46,969 nucleotides of DNA from Mycobacterium sp. (GCA_023264735.1 JAHFVD010000044.1:15030-61998); one strand, 5' to 3'. Counted from the stretch's first letter, positions 24,695 to 34,022 are shown. Program-made: numbers and translations. The notes: a model not told the origin generated them from the letters alone.

Positions 24695-25612
24695 TCACAC
24701 GCCGACGTCGCCGGGATCGTTCTGACTGAAAACCTTCACCAGTCCCGGATTCGCGGCGATCAACTTGTCGGCGAAGAGCGTTCCCATATCGGGACACCCA
24801 GTGAGCTGGACATCGTCGCGAAGCAACGCGTCAGCGACGCGAGCCCAGCCTTCCGGACTACTTTCATCAGCATTGACCGTGGGCTGGGCCGCAAATACCA
24901 TCCGGCCGGCTCGACCGCCACTCACCTGGAAAGTGGCGCCCGCGACAGTCGTGTCCTGGTGGGCTAGGAAGGCCACGAAGGCGGCGACGTGGTCGGCGGT
25001 GAGCTTCTGTTGAAGCGTTTCCATGACGGCAGGACCCAGCTGAACGTCGTAAGTCATCGGCGTGAATGCGCTCGGCATGATTGTGGCCACCTGAACGCGG
25101 ACCCGTGCGCCCTCTGCGGCGAGAACATTGCCGAGGGCCCAGATCGCCCCTTTCGCGGCCCCGTAAGCGGACAGACCCGTATTGGCCAGCATCCCCTCGG
25201 ACCCGACGTTGATCACCCTCCCGGTCCCCGACGCCATGAGATGGGGCCATGCGGCTCGGGTAACTTCAACGGTCCCCCGCAAGGCGGTGTCGAAGACCGA
25301 CCACCACTCTGTCGGATCCTGCTCCCAGAAAAGCCCTGCCCGGATGATCGCAGCATTGTTGATGACAATGTCCAGTTGCCCGAATGCGTCGGTCGCGGTC
25401 CGGACAAGCTGATCCGCGTCGGTAGCGACATCAGAGTAATCGGCAACGGCACGCTCGCCGATTTCGCTCACCGTCGCGTCAGCGTCATCCTTCGCAATGT
25501 CGTTGATGACCACTCGCGCGCCACGCGACGCCAACATCAGAGCGTGTTCTCGGCCCATCCCACGTCCGGCGCCGGTCACGATAGCTACCCGACCTTCGAA
25601 ATCCAGTGTCAC
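24695..25612 (-). CDS. SDR, MFE2-like 3-hydroxyacyl-CoA dehydrogenase type
   Basis: 305 residues from GTG 25612 with AAAGGA eight bases upstream; the frame is open to 25648 but without support. 'FEGRVAIVTGAGRGMGREHA', 'VVINDIAKDD', 'VINNAAIIRAG', 'INVGSEGMLANTG' and YGAAK give the fold and catalytic site. Its C-terminal extension of some 60 residues, and the 'GGRAGRM' segment, match the SDR half of multifunctional enzyme type 2, like the gene at 27083. It probably oxidises a bulky 3-hydroxyacyl-CoA. It is the second gene of unit C. Confidence 0.92.
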   Translation of the reverse strand: MTLDFEGRVAIVTGAGRGMGREHALMLASRGARVVINDIAKDDADATVSEIGERAVADYSDVATDADQLVRTATDAFGQLDIVINNAAIIRAGLFWEQDPTEWWSVFDTALRGTVEVTRAAWPHLMASGTGRVINVGSEGMLANTGLSAYGAAKGAIWALGNVLAAEGARVRVQVATIMPSAFTPMTYDVQLGPAVMETLQQKLTADHVAAFVAFLAHQDTTVAGATFQVSGGRAGRMVFAAQPTVNADESSPEGWARVADALLRDDVQLTGCPDMGTLFADKLIAANPGLVKVFSQNDPGDVGV

Positions 25613-25681
25613 TTTGAAATCCTTTCGTCCGCTACTGGAGGCACCCACTTCATCGTTCGAGCAACCCGATCTTGCCGCCGA

Positions 25682-26725
25682 TCATCGGTCGCTCACGAGA
25701 TAATCCCCGCACCAGAGCCGCACACCGATGCGTTCGGCTATGTCCGCGGGCTCGCCAGCAACCACCGCCCCAGCCCCACGAACGCCTGGGGATGCGCCCG
25801 TCACCACCGACCGGGCGACCTCCAACATGGCCCTACTGCTGACATCATAGACGTCATCCAGCACTACCCCTGCGTCAACCACAACACCGGCCGCCTCAGC
25901 GCGCACAGCTATGGCGAATCCGCCTCCTGGTTGTCCATGGGGCGCGTGCCCGGCTGCCCACCGGAGCCAGTCGTTCCGCATCCTGGCTCCGTAGTGCACC
26001 GCCGCCATGGCGGCAGCTCCCAGCGGAGCCAACACGGCTGGCCCCACGACAAAGTAGCTGCGGATGTCCACCCCGGGCCACAGAGCTCTCAGGAGCATTG
26101 GCTCAGTGAGCGGGAACGATGCTCCGACTCCGATCGGCGTGCGAGCCAACCGCCGTCCGGGAACCACCGTTCGCACGCGATCACCCTCCTGTTCGATGAC
26201 TTCACCTGCCAAGACTTCGATCATCGACTGCGAGGTCCCTTTGCTCGCCCGCATTCCCTGGCTCCGATAGCTGACCGTGAGGCGTTCGGCGGGCGCGGGT
26301 AACGTCGCGACGGCGGCCCGTGCCGCGATGGCCGAGCACAGGCCGAGTCCGGCGGAGGGAACCAGGGTCACCCCCTGGACCCTGGCCGGGGCATCACAAT
26401 TGTCGACGAGCCAGCGCACGAATGCTGTCTCCCCGGTGAGGTCGAGATAGCTTGCGCCGCAGTCGATCGCGGCACGCACGATCGGTTTCCCGTGGGTTGT
26501 GTACGGCGCGACACAGGAAGCGACCACGTCGACGCCACCGAGGACGCCCGACAACTCGCCGACCTCGGCGACTCTGCCCTCACAGCCCAACTGAGAGGCG
26601 AGTTCGGTGATCGCCCCGGCGCGACGGCCGGCCACGATCGGCGTCAAGCCGGCCCCGGCGGCGAGCTCGGCAAGACGAGCACCCGTGGCGCCGTTGGCAC
26701 CGTATATCAGCAGAGAGTGGCCCAT
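25682..26725 (-). CDS. Saccharopine dehydrogenase-like NADP-binding reductase
   Basis: 347 residues. It opens with the Rossmann motif 'LLIYGANGATGARLAELAA' and 'IVAGRRAGAITELA', then 'VVASCVAPYTTHGKPIVRAA' and 'YLDLTGE', as in the saccharopine-dehydrogenase superfamily that includes mycobacterial trans-acting enoyl reductases. The C-terminal half is less typical. Reduction of a C=C or C=O in a lipid-like intermediate is plausible. It is the first gene of unit C, 104 bases from the operator at 26829-26855. Confidence 0.88.
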   Translation of the reverse strand: MGHSLLIYGANGATGARLAELAAGAGLTPIVAGRRAGAITELASQLGCEGRVAEVGELSGVLGGVDVVASCVAPYTTHGKPIVRAAIDCGASYLDLTGETAFVRWLVDNCDAPARVQGVTLVPSAGLGLCSAIAARAAVATLPAPAERLTVSYRSQGMRASKGTSQSMIEVLAGEVIEQEGDRVRTVVPGRRLARTPIGVGASFPLTEPMLLRALWPGVDIRSYFVVGPAVLAPLGAAAMAAVHYGARMRNDWLRWAAGHAPHGQPGGGFAIAVRAEAAGVVVDAGVVLDDVYDVSSRAMLEVARSVVTGASPGVRGAGAVVAGEPADIAERIGVRLWCGDYLVSDR

Positions 26726-26828
26726 GCTCCGTTCGTTTCACCATGGCGCACCCGGCAGAGCCAATGCCACCTGTCCGCGGGCGCTCCCCGCAAAACTCGG
26801 TCAGCACGGCTAGGCCAGGCCTCGCCGA

Positions 26829-26889
26829 CTATTTGCAAACGTTATTTTCAGATGACCTCGACATTAGGGCCATATCCATGACACGTCAA
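26829..26889 (-). promoter_or_regulatory. Regulon module C: promoter plus operator (reductase-SDR-crotonase unit)
   Basis: Reading leftward: TTGACG (26889-26884), 17 bases, TAATGT (26866-26861), 5 bases, then arms TCATCTGAAAA (26855-26845) and TTTGCAAATAG (26839-26829). Its -10 differs from the CACACT of modules B, D, E and F, but the operator core CTGAAA...TTTGCA is kept. It is divergent from module D. Confidence 0.75.
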
Positions 26890-26940
26890 GGCCGGTGTCG
26901 GCCGGGTGGCCGAGGACCGACCGAACCGATCGGGAGGTGA

Positions 26941-27000
26941 TTGACTCCGCCGCGGCGAGCCGCCACACTGGGCAGATCTGAAAGCAATGTTTTCGGATAT
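26941..27000 (+). promoter_or_regulatory. Regulon module D: promoter plus operator (MFE2-type SDR)
   Basis: Reading rightward: TTGACT (26941-26946), 17 bases, CACACT (26964-26969), 4 bases, then arms AGATCTGAAAG (26974-26984) and TTTTCGGATAT (26990-27000). It lies 82 bases before the SDR ATG at 27083. Confidence 0.85.
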
Positions 27001-27082
27001 GCCGACGGCGGGTGGGCAGGAAGCAACAGTGAGCCCAACGGTATCCCCGGCAAATAGCCGCAGTGAGACGGTAGGAGGGATC

Positions 27083-28021
27083 ATGTCGGGCGAGTTCGAT
27101 GGTCGAGTAGTAGTCATCACCGGAGCCGGGCGTGGCATCGGCCGCGCATATGCCGAGTTTCTGGCGCGCGAGGGCGCCAAGATCGTCGTCAATGACAGCG
27201 GCGGCGGCCCGACCGGTCTCGACAGCTGCGAAAGCCCCGCAGCCGAGACCGTCGCCGCAATCATCAACGACGGCGGTACGGCTGTCGCCGACACTCACGA
27301 TGTAGCGACAGAGGCGGCCGCCCTGATCGACCATGCCGTGGACGCCTTCGGGCGAATCGACGGCCTGGTGAACAACGCGGGGATTCTCAGCACAGCCGGT
27401 CCCGAGGAGATGGTCGACGACGAAATCGCGCGGATGCTCGGCGTGCACCTGATCGGCCCGCTGTGTGCCGCGCGCTCCGCGTGGCCACACATGCGAAACC
27501 AGGGCTATGGCCGAATCGTGAACATCTCATCGGCGGCGGTATTCGGCGTCGGCGCCTCGCCGCTCTACCCCACTGCGAAAGCCGCACACATCGGCATGAC
27601 CCGAGCTCTGGCGATCGACGGCACGGCAATCGGAATCAAGGTCAACTGCGTGATGCCCATGGGGTACTCGCGACTGGTCGAGTCGCAGGCAGGGCTCGCC
27701 GACTTCATGAAGGTGAAGTTCCCGCCGACCAAGATCGCACCGTTTGTCGCCGCACTACTCCACGAGGCAGTTCCGTGCAGCGGGGAAACGTTTGCGGTGG
27801 CCGGCGGTCGGGCGGCCCGCGTTTTCCTCGGCACCGTGCCGGGATTGATCGGTTTCGAGACCGTTCAGGACTGCCTGGACGGCTTCGAGCGTGCAGTGGC
27901 CCTCGACGGATGGGTGGCGCCGGACAGCATGGACGAGGAAATCGCCTACGAATACCAAAACCTCGGCATCGACCTGACTGCCCTCGGCATCGATTTTCAA
28001 CGGCTCAACACCGCGAACTAG
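27083..28021 (+). CDS. SDR resembling the dehydrogenase half of peroxisomal MFE2 (17-beta-HSD4 type)
   Basis: 312 residues from ATG 27083 (TAGGAGGGAT directly upstream); the frame extends to 26987 but that overlaps the operator. 'FDGRVVVITGAGRGIGRAYA', 'IVVNDSGGGPTG' and 'LVNNAGILSTAG' follow the (3R)-hydroxyacyl-CoA dehydrogenase domain of MFE2, with YPTAK as the catalytic Tyr-Lys. In mycobacteria this type acts on sterol-like side-chain CoA esters. It forms unit D alone, ending in a bidirectional hairpin, and likely handles a 3-hydroxyacyl-CoA different from that of the unit B SDR. Confidence 0.94.
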   Translation: MSGEFDGRVVVITGAGRGIGRAYAEFLAREGAKIVVNDSGGGPTGLDSCESPAAETVAAIINDGGTAVADTHDVATEAAALIDHAVDAFGRIDGLVNNAGILSTAGPEEMVDDEIARMLGVHLIGPLCAARSAWPHMRNQGYGRIVNISSAAVFGVGASPLYPTAKAAHIGMTRALAIDGTAIGIKVNCVMPMGYSRLVESQAGLADFMKVKFPPTKIAPFVAALLHEAVPCSGETFAVAGGRAARVFLGTVPGLIGFETVQDCLDGFERAVALDGWVAPDSMDEEIAYEYQNLGIDLTALGIDFQRLNTAN

Positions 28022-28055
28022 ACCGGATGGGGAGGCTGGGCCTCGCCATCCGGTC
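28021..28055. terminator. Bidirectional hairpin between converging units D and E
   Basis: GACCGGATGGGGAGGC (28021-28036) pairs with 28040-28055 at 15 of 16 positions around a TGG loop. It begins at the last base of the plus-strand SDR stop and ends 14 bases before the minus-strand crotonase stop, so it can terminate both. Confidence 0.75.
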
Positions 28056-28068
28056 CAGGGCCGCGCGA

Positions 28069-28836
28069 TTACTTGCCGTGCTCGGCGAGCAGTCGCTCAG
28101 CGTGCTCACGGACCCGCGGTGACGCAAGGTTGGCGAACTCGTAGCCGCAGGACACGTCGAATATCGGCAGACCGAGGCGTTGCCACCCGTTCAGCGCGCG
28201 TTTTGTCGAGCGCACCCCGTCCTGCGGCAGGGCCGCGATTTTCGCCGCATACTCAGTGGCACGGGCCAGCGACTGTCCCTCGTCAACCACCTCGGTCACC
28301 AGCCCGATCTCACAAGCTTCTTCCGCGCTGATCCAGTCGCCAGTCATCAGCCACCGTTTGGCGCGTAGCAGCCCGGCATACAGCGGCCAGGTGAGAACCC
28401 CGCCATCGCCGGCCGCGATGCCGGCAACCACATGTCCGTCCGTTAACCGGACATGCCGCTCGGCGATGATGATGTCCGCCATCAAGGCGAGCGCGAGGCC
28501 CCCCGTCATCGCAAGGCCATTCATGGCCACAATCAGCGGCTTCGGGAAATCGACGAGGGCATGGATCATCATCTCTGCTCCGCGCTGCACCCGTTCCCGG
28601 GTGGCGGCATCCGTGATGAGCTCACGGAACAGGTCGAGGTGACCACCGGCTGAGAAAGCTCGGCCGGCCCCCGTCAGCACTACGACATCGACGTCATCGT
28701 CGGCCGCGATCTGGGGCCAGATCTCCGCCATCTCATCGTGGTCGTCTTCGTAGCATGCGTTCAGAACCTCGGGCCGCGACAAAGTGAGATACAGGATGCG
28801 TCCCTCGCGACGCTGAGTGATGAACTTCGTCTCCAT
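28069..28836 (-). CDS. Crotonase-fold protein lacking both hydratase glutamates
   Basis: 255 residues from ATG 28836, with AAAGGAG nine bases upstream. The oxyanion loops 'GRAFSAGGHLDLF' and 'GLAMTGGLALALMAD' are recognisable. However, the Glu144 position reads Ala (GGLAL) and the Glu164 position reads His (TDGHVVAGI). A classical hydratase is therefore improbable; double-bond isomerisation, C-C hydrolysis or dehalogenase-like chemistry are family alternatives. It is the last gene of unit E, 50 bases after the FadD gene. In the fold it may act with the CoA-transferase-like protein of the same unit. Confidence 0.9.
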   Translation of the reverse strand: METKFITQRREGRILYLTLSRPEVLNACYEDDHDEMAEIWPQIAADDDVDVVVLTGAGRAFSAGGHLDLFRELITDAATRERVQRGAEMMIHALVDFPKPLIVAMNGLAMTGGLALALMADIIIAERHVRLTDGHVVAGIAAGDGGVLTWPLYAGLLRAKRWLMTGDWISAEEACEIGLVTEVVDEGQSLARATEYAAKIAALPQDGVRSTKRALNGWQRLGLPIFDVSCGYEFANLASPRVREHAERLLAEHGK

Positions 28837-28886
28837 GAGAAAGCGGCTCCTTTGTTGAGTGATATCGGATCTGGAGAATCGGTCGG

Positions 28887-30455
28887 TCAGACAACGCGTT
28901 CGGCGCCTTCCCAGTACGGGGCGCGCAGTTCCCGCTTGAGGATCTTTCCGGTCGGCGCTTTGGGGAGCTCGGCGACGAATTCGACCGATCGGGGCTTCTG
29001 GTATGACGCCAGGTGCCGGCGGGCGGTCTCGATGATGTCGGATTCGGTGGCGGTGGTGTTCGGCTTGAGCACCACGAAAGCCTTGACCGCCTCGCCCCAC
29101 TCGTAGTCCGGAACGCCGATGACCGCGCATTCCAGGACGGACGGGTGCTGGTTGACCGCCTCCTCGACCTGGACGGAGTAGATGTTCTCTCCGCCGGAGA
29201 TGATCATGTCCTTGGCGCGGTCGACGATGTAGACGTAGCGGTCGGAGTCCCAGGTAGCCAGATCGCCGGTCCAGAGCCAGCCGTCCCGGAGTGTCTCTGC
29301 GGTCAGTTTCGGCTCGTTCCAGTAGCCGAGCATATTCGCCTCCGACCGCACCACGATTTCGCCGATCGTCTTACCGTCGGCCGGCACCGGCGTGCCGTCG
29401 GGGGCGACCACTCGCAGGGTGGTGATGATTCCCTCGCGGCCGCACGACCGCAGCAGGTCAGTGCGGATGCCGCGCACAGCGTCGATGTGTTCCTCTTGGC
29501 TCAGGAACGTCAGCGTTCCGGCTTCGGTCATTCCGTAGGCGCCATCGAGGGTGCACGGGAACGCCTCCAGCGCCGCCTTGACCACCGATGTGGGCATCGG
29601 GCCACCGCCGTATTGGATGTTCCGCAGACTGGCCAGGTCATACCGGTCGAAATCGGGGACGGCCATCATCCAGTTGAGCATCGTGGTGACACCGAGAAGC
29701 GTGGAGACGCGTTCGGCCTCGATGATTTCCAGGGCTGAACGCGGCTCGAAGTTGGTCATGACGACGGGGCATCCGTGACGCAAATAGTTCATCGCCAGCA
29801 GGATCACGATGTGGAACATCTGGCCGGTCAGCAGATGAACGTCGCTTGGCACGACGCGCTCGGCCACCGTCTGGTTCCACATCCCGAACAATGCGCTCTT
29901 GTGACTGTGTATGGCGCCCTTGGATTTCCCGCTCGTCCCTCCGGTGTAGAGGATGAAGAACGGGTCGTCGTCGCCGACCCGCGTCGACCACTGCGGTTCT
30001 TCCGGTGACGAGCTCGCCAGGAGATCCTCGTAGCTGCTCTCGCCCTCCTCGGCGAGTTCGAGCCAATGCTCGAGATCGATCCGAGCCTGGAGTTCCTTTG
30101 CGGTATCGGCAAACTCGTTGGAGCTGATCACCACCCTCGGCGTGGCTGAAGCCAGCACTCGGCTGAGTTCATCTGGACCGAGTCGCCAGTTGAGCGGCAT
30201 TGCGATGAGGCCGGCGCGCGCAGCCGCGAAGTACAGCTCCTGGATCTCGATCCGGTTCTTCGCGAGTATCGCCACCCGGTCACCCTGCTGGAGACCCAAC
30301 CCGGCACCGCCGGCGCCACGCAGCCCATTGGCAAGCCGGCACACCCGCTCGTCCAGACGTGCCCAGCTCATGCGCCGTCCCGTGGTGGCGTCAACGAGCG
30401 CGTCCCGGTCGGGGGTGAGCGCCGACCATTTCGCGGGAATCAGACCGATGTTCAC
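28887..30455 (-). CDS. Acyl-CoA synthetase (FadD-like), canonical motifs
   Basis: 522 residues from GTG 30455 with AGGAAG upstream; the frame continues to 30596 but that part overlaps the upstream gene and is arginine-rich noise. 'LYTGGTSGKSKGA' (A3), 'YGMTEAGTL' (A5), 'WTGDLATWDSDRYVYIVDRA' (A7), 'MIISGGENIYSVQVEEA' (A8) and 'PTGKILKREL' with the A10 lysine are all present. It should adenylate and thioesterify an acid. It lies 58 bases after the CoA-transferase gene in unit E. A ring-opened keto acid or side-chain acid is the likely substrate class. Confidence 0.95.
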   Translation of the reverse strand: MNIGLIPAKWSALTPDRDALVDATTGRRMSWARLDERVCRLANGLRGAGGAGLGLQQGDRVAILAKNRIEIQELYFAAARAGLIAMPLNWRLGPDELSRVLASATPRVVISSNEFADTAKELQARIDLEHWLELAEEGESSYEDLLASSSPEEPQWSTRVGDDDPFFILYTGGTSGKSKGAIHSHKSALFGMWNQTVAERVVPSDVHLLTGQMFHIVILLAMNYLRHGCPVVMTNFEPRSALEIIEAERVSTLLGVTTMLNWMMAVPDFDRYDLASLRNIQYGGGPMPTSVVKAALEAFPCTLDGAYGMTEAGTLTFLSQEEHIDAVRGIRTDLLRSCGREGIITTLRVVAPDGTPVPADGKTIGEIVVRSEANMLGYWNEPKLTAETLRDGWLWTGDLATWDSDRYVYIVDRAKDMIISGGENIYSVQVEEAVNQHPSVLECAVIGVPDYEWGEAVKAFVVLKPNTTATESDIIETARRHLASYQKPRSVEFVAELPKAPTGKILKRELRAPYWEGAERVV

Positions 30456-30513
30456 TGTTTGCTTCCTATGGCTCGTCCGACGTGTTGAGGGGGCGTTTCG
30501 CCGCAGCGGGCGA

Positions 30514-32307
30514 TCAGCCGAGCAGATTCGCGTCAGGGTCGATCGCGTTGAGGTACGCCAGCTCGTCGGCCGTCGGCGGGTCCAGGGCCCGCGCACCGGC
30601 GGCCAGCTGCAAATCCCAGCCCGTCACTTCACGCAAGTGACGTAGTGCGGACTGCCCATCGGGCCAGAGATCCGCAAACCACCCGGCCAGCGCAAACTCG
30701 CCGCTTTCCCGCACGAGAAAACCAGCGTCGGTGGCGATCCCGTCGACAGCCGGCGACCAGTAGGTGACGAAATCGATGAGCTCGGTGAACCTGCCAGCCT
30801 TGGCCGGTAGCACCACAATCGTCCGCACATGCCGGGCGATATCGGTGCTTCCGCCACCGCCGACCAGGAACTTTCCGGTCGATGTCCGGTTGCTGTTGCA
30901 GGTGCCGTCTTCGCCGATCTGTCCAGCCGAGAGCAACGCCACCATCGATTCGCCTGACGACGGCACCAGCATGCCGAGGGCTTCGAGGGTGTTGGTCAAC
31001 TGCCGCGCCGTTGGCAAGTTGCGGCTGTTCGACAGTGTGGAGTCGTGCGGACGCGGCACGTACCCGACAACCCCGCTCTCATAGAGCAAGTCGACCGCGC
31101 CGCCGCGTTCGCCCAATATTTTGCACCCGAGCCCGGCGGCAAGGCTCGCAACACCGGCGCCGGCCACCACCGTGCGCGCTCCCGCATCGGCCACCAGATC
31201 GGCCATGGCCCGGGCGCCACAGACTGCCAGCCGCTCCCCCGCCCGGATCACTTCGGCGGGCTGCCGCTCATCGGGACCGTCGCCGCCGAGCATGTCGATC
31301 CGGTCTGCTCGCCACGACTCATCGAAGTCCTTGACCAGCAGGTGCTCGATCCGCTGCCGTCCGAGCTGGGCAAGGTACTGATTGCGGCTCGATACATCCA
31401 CCCAACGTTTGGCGAAGACCTCGACATCCTCCATGGTGCGCATCGAGCCCATCTCCCGGAAGAAGTCATAATCCTCGCCGTACCCGCTTATCCCTTCGAT
31501 GTGAATCGGGACATGCAGGGAGGCCGGGTGTGCCCCAAACGGCACCTGGGCGACGCCCAGAACCCGCGCGGCCGGCACTCGGACATGCGAAGACCAGCGG
31601 CGCAACACGCTCGGCGGAACGATCTGTTCGGCAGTGAGGATCACCCCCCGCCGCGAGCCGTAGGCGCTGTAGACGTCCTCGGCGTACGGCGGGAACAGCA
31701 CTCCGTTGCCTTCCCAGTCTGCGACTGGGCAGTGGATCAGCACCACATCGGGACGCAGCGCCGGCATCACCGAGTGCGTCGCCCCGCTAGCCGCATCCAC
31801 CAGCGTCGCCAGCTCGTCGCCGGGCGGCACGCCGGCTGGCAGGTCGGTCCCGTCGAGAGTGCTCGACGGGACGAACGGCCAGCCCAACGCTCCGGCCAGC
31901 ATTCGCTGAGCCAACGACAGCATCGACCATTCCTCCAAGGCGACGGCGCCATCCCGCACAGCGGCGGTGAGGAATTCGTTGGAGCGGATCGACGGGTAGC
32001 TGGTCGCAGCGAAGGCCGTGATCAAGCGGCTGACGCCGCCGGAGCCGATCAGCAGACCTAGCTCGGCCCGGAGCGAGGCCGAGATAATCGTCAAACCCCG
32101 GAGCCGGCCGGCGCGGCACTGGCGGATGATCTCGAACAGAGTTGCCGAACCGCGGCTGGACAGCCACGGAAAATGGACCGAACAGCCTGAATCGATGAAC
32201 TCGGTGACGAGTTGATCCAGCGGCGCCACCTTTGACCGAGACGCCGTGTCGTCGTATCCGAAGCCGTCGATCATCGGCTCGAGTTCGGGAAAGCTCATCG
32301 ACTGCAT
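30514..32307 (-). CDS. CoA-transferase family I protein, alpha and beta halves fused
   Basis: 597 residues, about the sum of an A and a B subunit. The first half has 'SVHFPWLSSRGSATLFEIIR', 'IGSGGVSRLITAF' and 'PDVVLIHCPVADWEGN'; the second has 'AGERLAVCGARAMADLVADA', 'ESGVVGYVPRP' and 'GGGGSTDIARH'. Mycobacterial IpdA and IpdB have this fold as separate chains and open the last steroid ring as a hydrolase rather than a transferase. A clear glutamate nucleophile cannot be assigned by eye here. CoA transfer and hydrolytic ring opening of a cyclic beta-diketone CoA are both possible. It starts 15 bases after the monooxygenase gene. Confidence 0.85.
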   Translation of the reverse strand: MQSMSFPELEPMIDGFGYDDTASRSKVAPLDQLVTEFIDSGCSVHFPWLSSRGSATLFEIIRQCRAGRLRGLTIISASLRAELGLLIGSGGVSRLITAFAATSYPSIRSNEFLTAAVRDGAVALEEWSMLSLAQRMLAGALGWPFVPSSTLDGTDLPAGVPPGDELATLVDAASGATHSVMPALRPDVVLIHCPVADWEGNGVLFPPYAEDVYSAYGSRRGVILTAEQIVPPSVLRRWSSHVRVPAARVLGVAQVPFGAHPASLHVPIHIEGISGYGEDYDFFREMGSMRTMEDVEVFAKRWVDVSSRNQYLAQLGRQRIEHLLVKDFDESWRADRIDMLGGDGPDERQPAEVIRAGERLAVCGARAMADLVADAGARTVVAGAGVASLAAGLGCKILGERGGAVDLLYESGVVGYVPRPHDSTLSNSRNLPTARQLTNTLEALGMLVPSSGESMVALLSAGQIGEDGTCNSNRTSTGKFLVGGGGSTDIARHVRTIVVLPAKAGRFTELIDFVTYWSPAVDGIATDAGFLVRESGEFALAGWFADLWPDGQSALRHLREVTGWDLQLAAGARALDPPTADELAYLNAIDPDANLLG

Positions 32308-32322
32308 GGATTCGGCCGATCC

Positions 32323-34020
32323 TCAGGACACGGAGGCTTGGTCGGCATCGCTCGCCAGGCCGGTCCGCCGCTCGAGCTTGAACCCTGCGTAGCCGTTGCG
32401 GATGACCTCGTCGACATCCCTGCGGTAGCTGCCGAAATTCCCGAACTCGATCAGGACTCGCCTCGGCTTCCCTGGAATGTTCGCACCCGTCAACCACGAA
32501 TCGGCGAGCGGGATGAGGGTCCTGCCGGTGTTGCTCTGCAACCGCTCCACCCATCGATCCTCAGCGTCGGGCTCGGCCTCGATCACGTCGTACTTCCGAG
32601 CGCGCATGTACTCGATGACGTCGGAGATCCACTCGACGTGGTGCTCGATACCTACCGGCTGGTTGCCGAAGGTGGACCCCGGCCCGGTGATGGTGAACAT
32701 GTTCGGGAATCCGGCCATCGCCAGCCCCAAGTACGTGCGCACACCGTCCTTGGCCCAGTGATCCTTCAACGTCAGGCCGTCCCGACCCTGGAAGTCGATC
32801 CGCACGAACGGGCCGGTCACCGCATCGAATCCGGTGGCAAACACCAAGATATCGAGGTCGTACTCCTCGTCGGTAGTGCGGATACCCGTCGGCGTCACCT
32901 TCTCGATGGGAGCGGTTCGCAGGTCGACCAGCGTCACGTTGTCCCGGTTGTACGTCTCGAAGTAGTTCGTGTCGACGATCGCGCGCTTGGCCGCGAACGG
33001 GCTGTCGACGGGCATCAGCTTCTCGGCGACCTCAGGGTCATTCACCCGTTCACGTATCTTGGAACGAATGTATTCCGACGCGTAGTCATTGGCCCGCCGG
33101 TCGGTGAGGGTGTCCTTGTACGAGCCGAACACGAATTTGAACCCGCCCTCCTCCCACAGTTGATCGAAGGTCGCTTGCCGCTCCTCGGCTGTGACATCCA
33201 GCGCTCGGGTCTGGTTGGGCTCGAACGGGAAACCGCCCGCAGAGTGGTGGGCAAGGTCCCAGATCTTGTCGTAGTTGGCCTTGACATCGTCAAGAAACGC
33301 CCGGTCGACCTTCTCATGCCGGGCCGGGATGGTGAACTGTGGCGAGCGCTGGAAAACGTACAGGTGCTCAGCCTGCTCGGCGATCACCGGAATGGCCTGC
33401 ACGCCAGTCGAACCGGTGCCCACCACTCCCACCCGCTTACCGCGGAAGTCGACGTCGCGCTCCGGCCACTGCCCGGTGTGGTGCCACTCACCGCGGAACG
33501 TATCCAACCCCTCGTAGTCGGGGATGTAACGCTTGGAAGCGAGCAGGCCCAGGCCGGTCACCAGGAACTGCGCGGTCACTCGGTGGCCGCGGTCTGTCTC
33601 GACCTCCCACACCGAATCCTCGTCATTCCAGGTCGTCGTGGTGACCCTCGTGTTGCACTCGATATTCGGGTAGAGGTCGAAGCGCTCGGCGACGTGCTTG
33701 AGGTAGGCCAGCAGCTCAGCCTGTTTGGGGTAGCGACCACTCCAATCCCACTCCTGGCAAAGCTCCTTGGAGAAGGAGTAGCAGTAGACGTAGCTCTCCG
33801 AGTCGCACCGTGCGCCGGGGTAGCGGTTCAGATTCCACACTCCCCCAACGTCACTCGACTCCTCGAATAGCTGCACAGAGAGCCCATTCACGTCACGCAG
33901 ACGGTACAGGGCGTACAAGCCGGAGAATCCGGCCCCTATGACCACCACATCGAAATGAGGCACGTCTTCTGCCGCCGCTTCGCTACCGGCGACCGGCTTT
34001 GTCTCGAGACGGTTGTTCAT
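32323..34020 (-). CDS. Flavin-dependent Baeyer-Villiger monooxygenase
   Basis: 565 residues from ATG 34020, chosen because AAAGGAG lies at correct spacing; a GTG at 34026 would overlap the hydrolase stop. The FAD motif is 'VIGAGFSGLYALYRL', the BVMO fingerprint is 'FRGEWHHTGQWP' (FxGxxxHxxxWP), and the NADPH Rossmann motif is 'VGVVGTGSTGVQ'. It should insert oxygen next to a ketone, giving an ester or lactone. It sits directly behind an HSL-fold hydrolase gene (2-base gap), a common pairing because the lactone must be hydrolysed. However, that hydrolase lacks a serine nucleophile. Confidence 0.96.
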   Translation of the reverse strand: MNNRLETKPVAGSEAAAEDVPHFDVVVIGAGFSGLYALYRLRDVNGLSVQLFEESSDVGGVWNLNRYPGARCDSESYVYCYSFSKELCQEWDWSGRYPKQAELLAYLKHVAERFDLYPNIECNTRVTTTTWNDEDSVWEVETDRGHRVTAQFLVTGLGLLASKRYIPDYEGLDTFRGEWHHTGQWPERDVDFRGKRVGVVGTGSTGVQAIPVIAEQAEHLYVFQRSPQFTIPARHEKVDRAFLDDVKANYDKIWDLAHHSAGGFPFEPNQTRALDVTAEERQATFDQLWEEGGFKFVFGSYKDTLTDRRANDYASEYIRSKIRERVNDPEVAEKLMPVDSPFAAKRAIVDTNYFETYNRDNVTLVDLRTAPIEKVTPTGIRTTDEEYDLDILVFATGFDAVTGPFVRIDFQGRDGLTLKDHWAKDGVRTYLGLAMAGFPNMFTITGPGSTFGNQPVGIEHHVEWISDVIEYMRARKYDVIEAEPDAEDRWVERLQSNTGRTLIPLADSWLTGANIPGKPRRVLIEFGNFGSYRRDVDEVIRNGYAGFKLERRTGLASDADQASVS

Positions 34021-34022
34021 CT

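Noticed and set aside
32338..33870. Open frame of 510 codons on the plus strand opposite the BVMO gene
   Set aside because: It lies fully antisense to a gene with complete BVMO motifs, has no recognisable domain, and mirrors the codon bias of the real gene.
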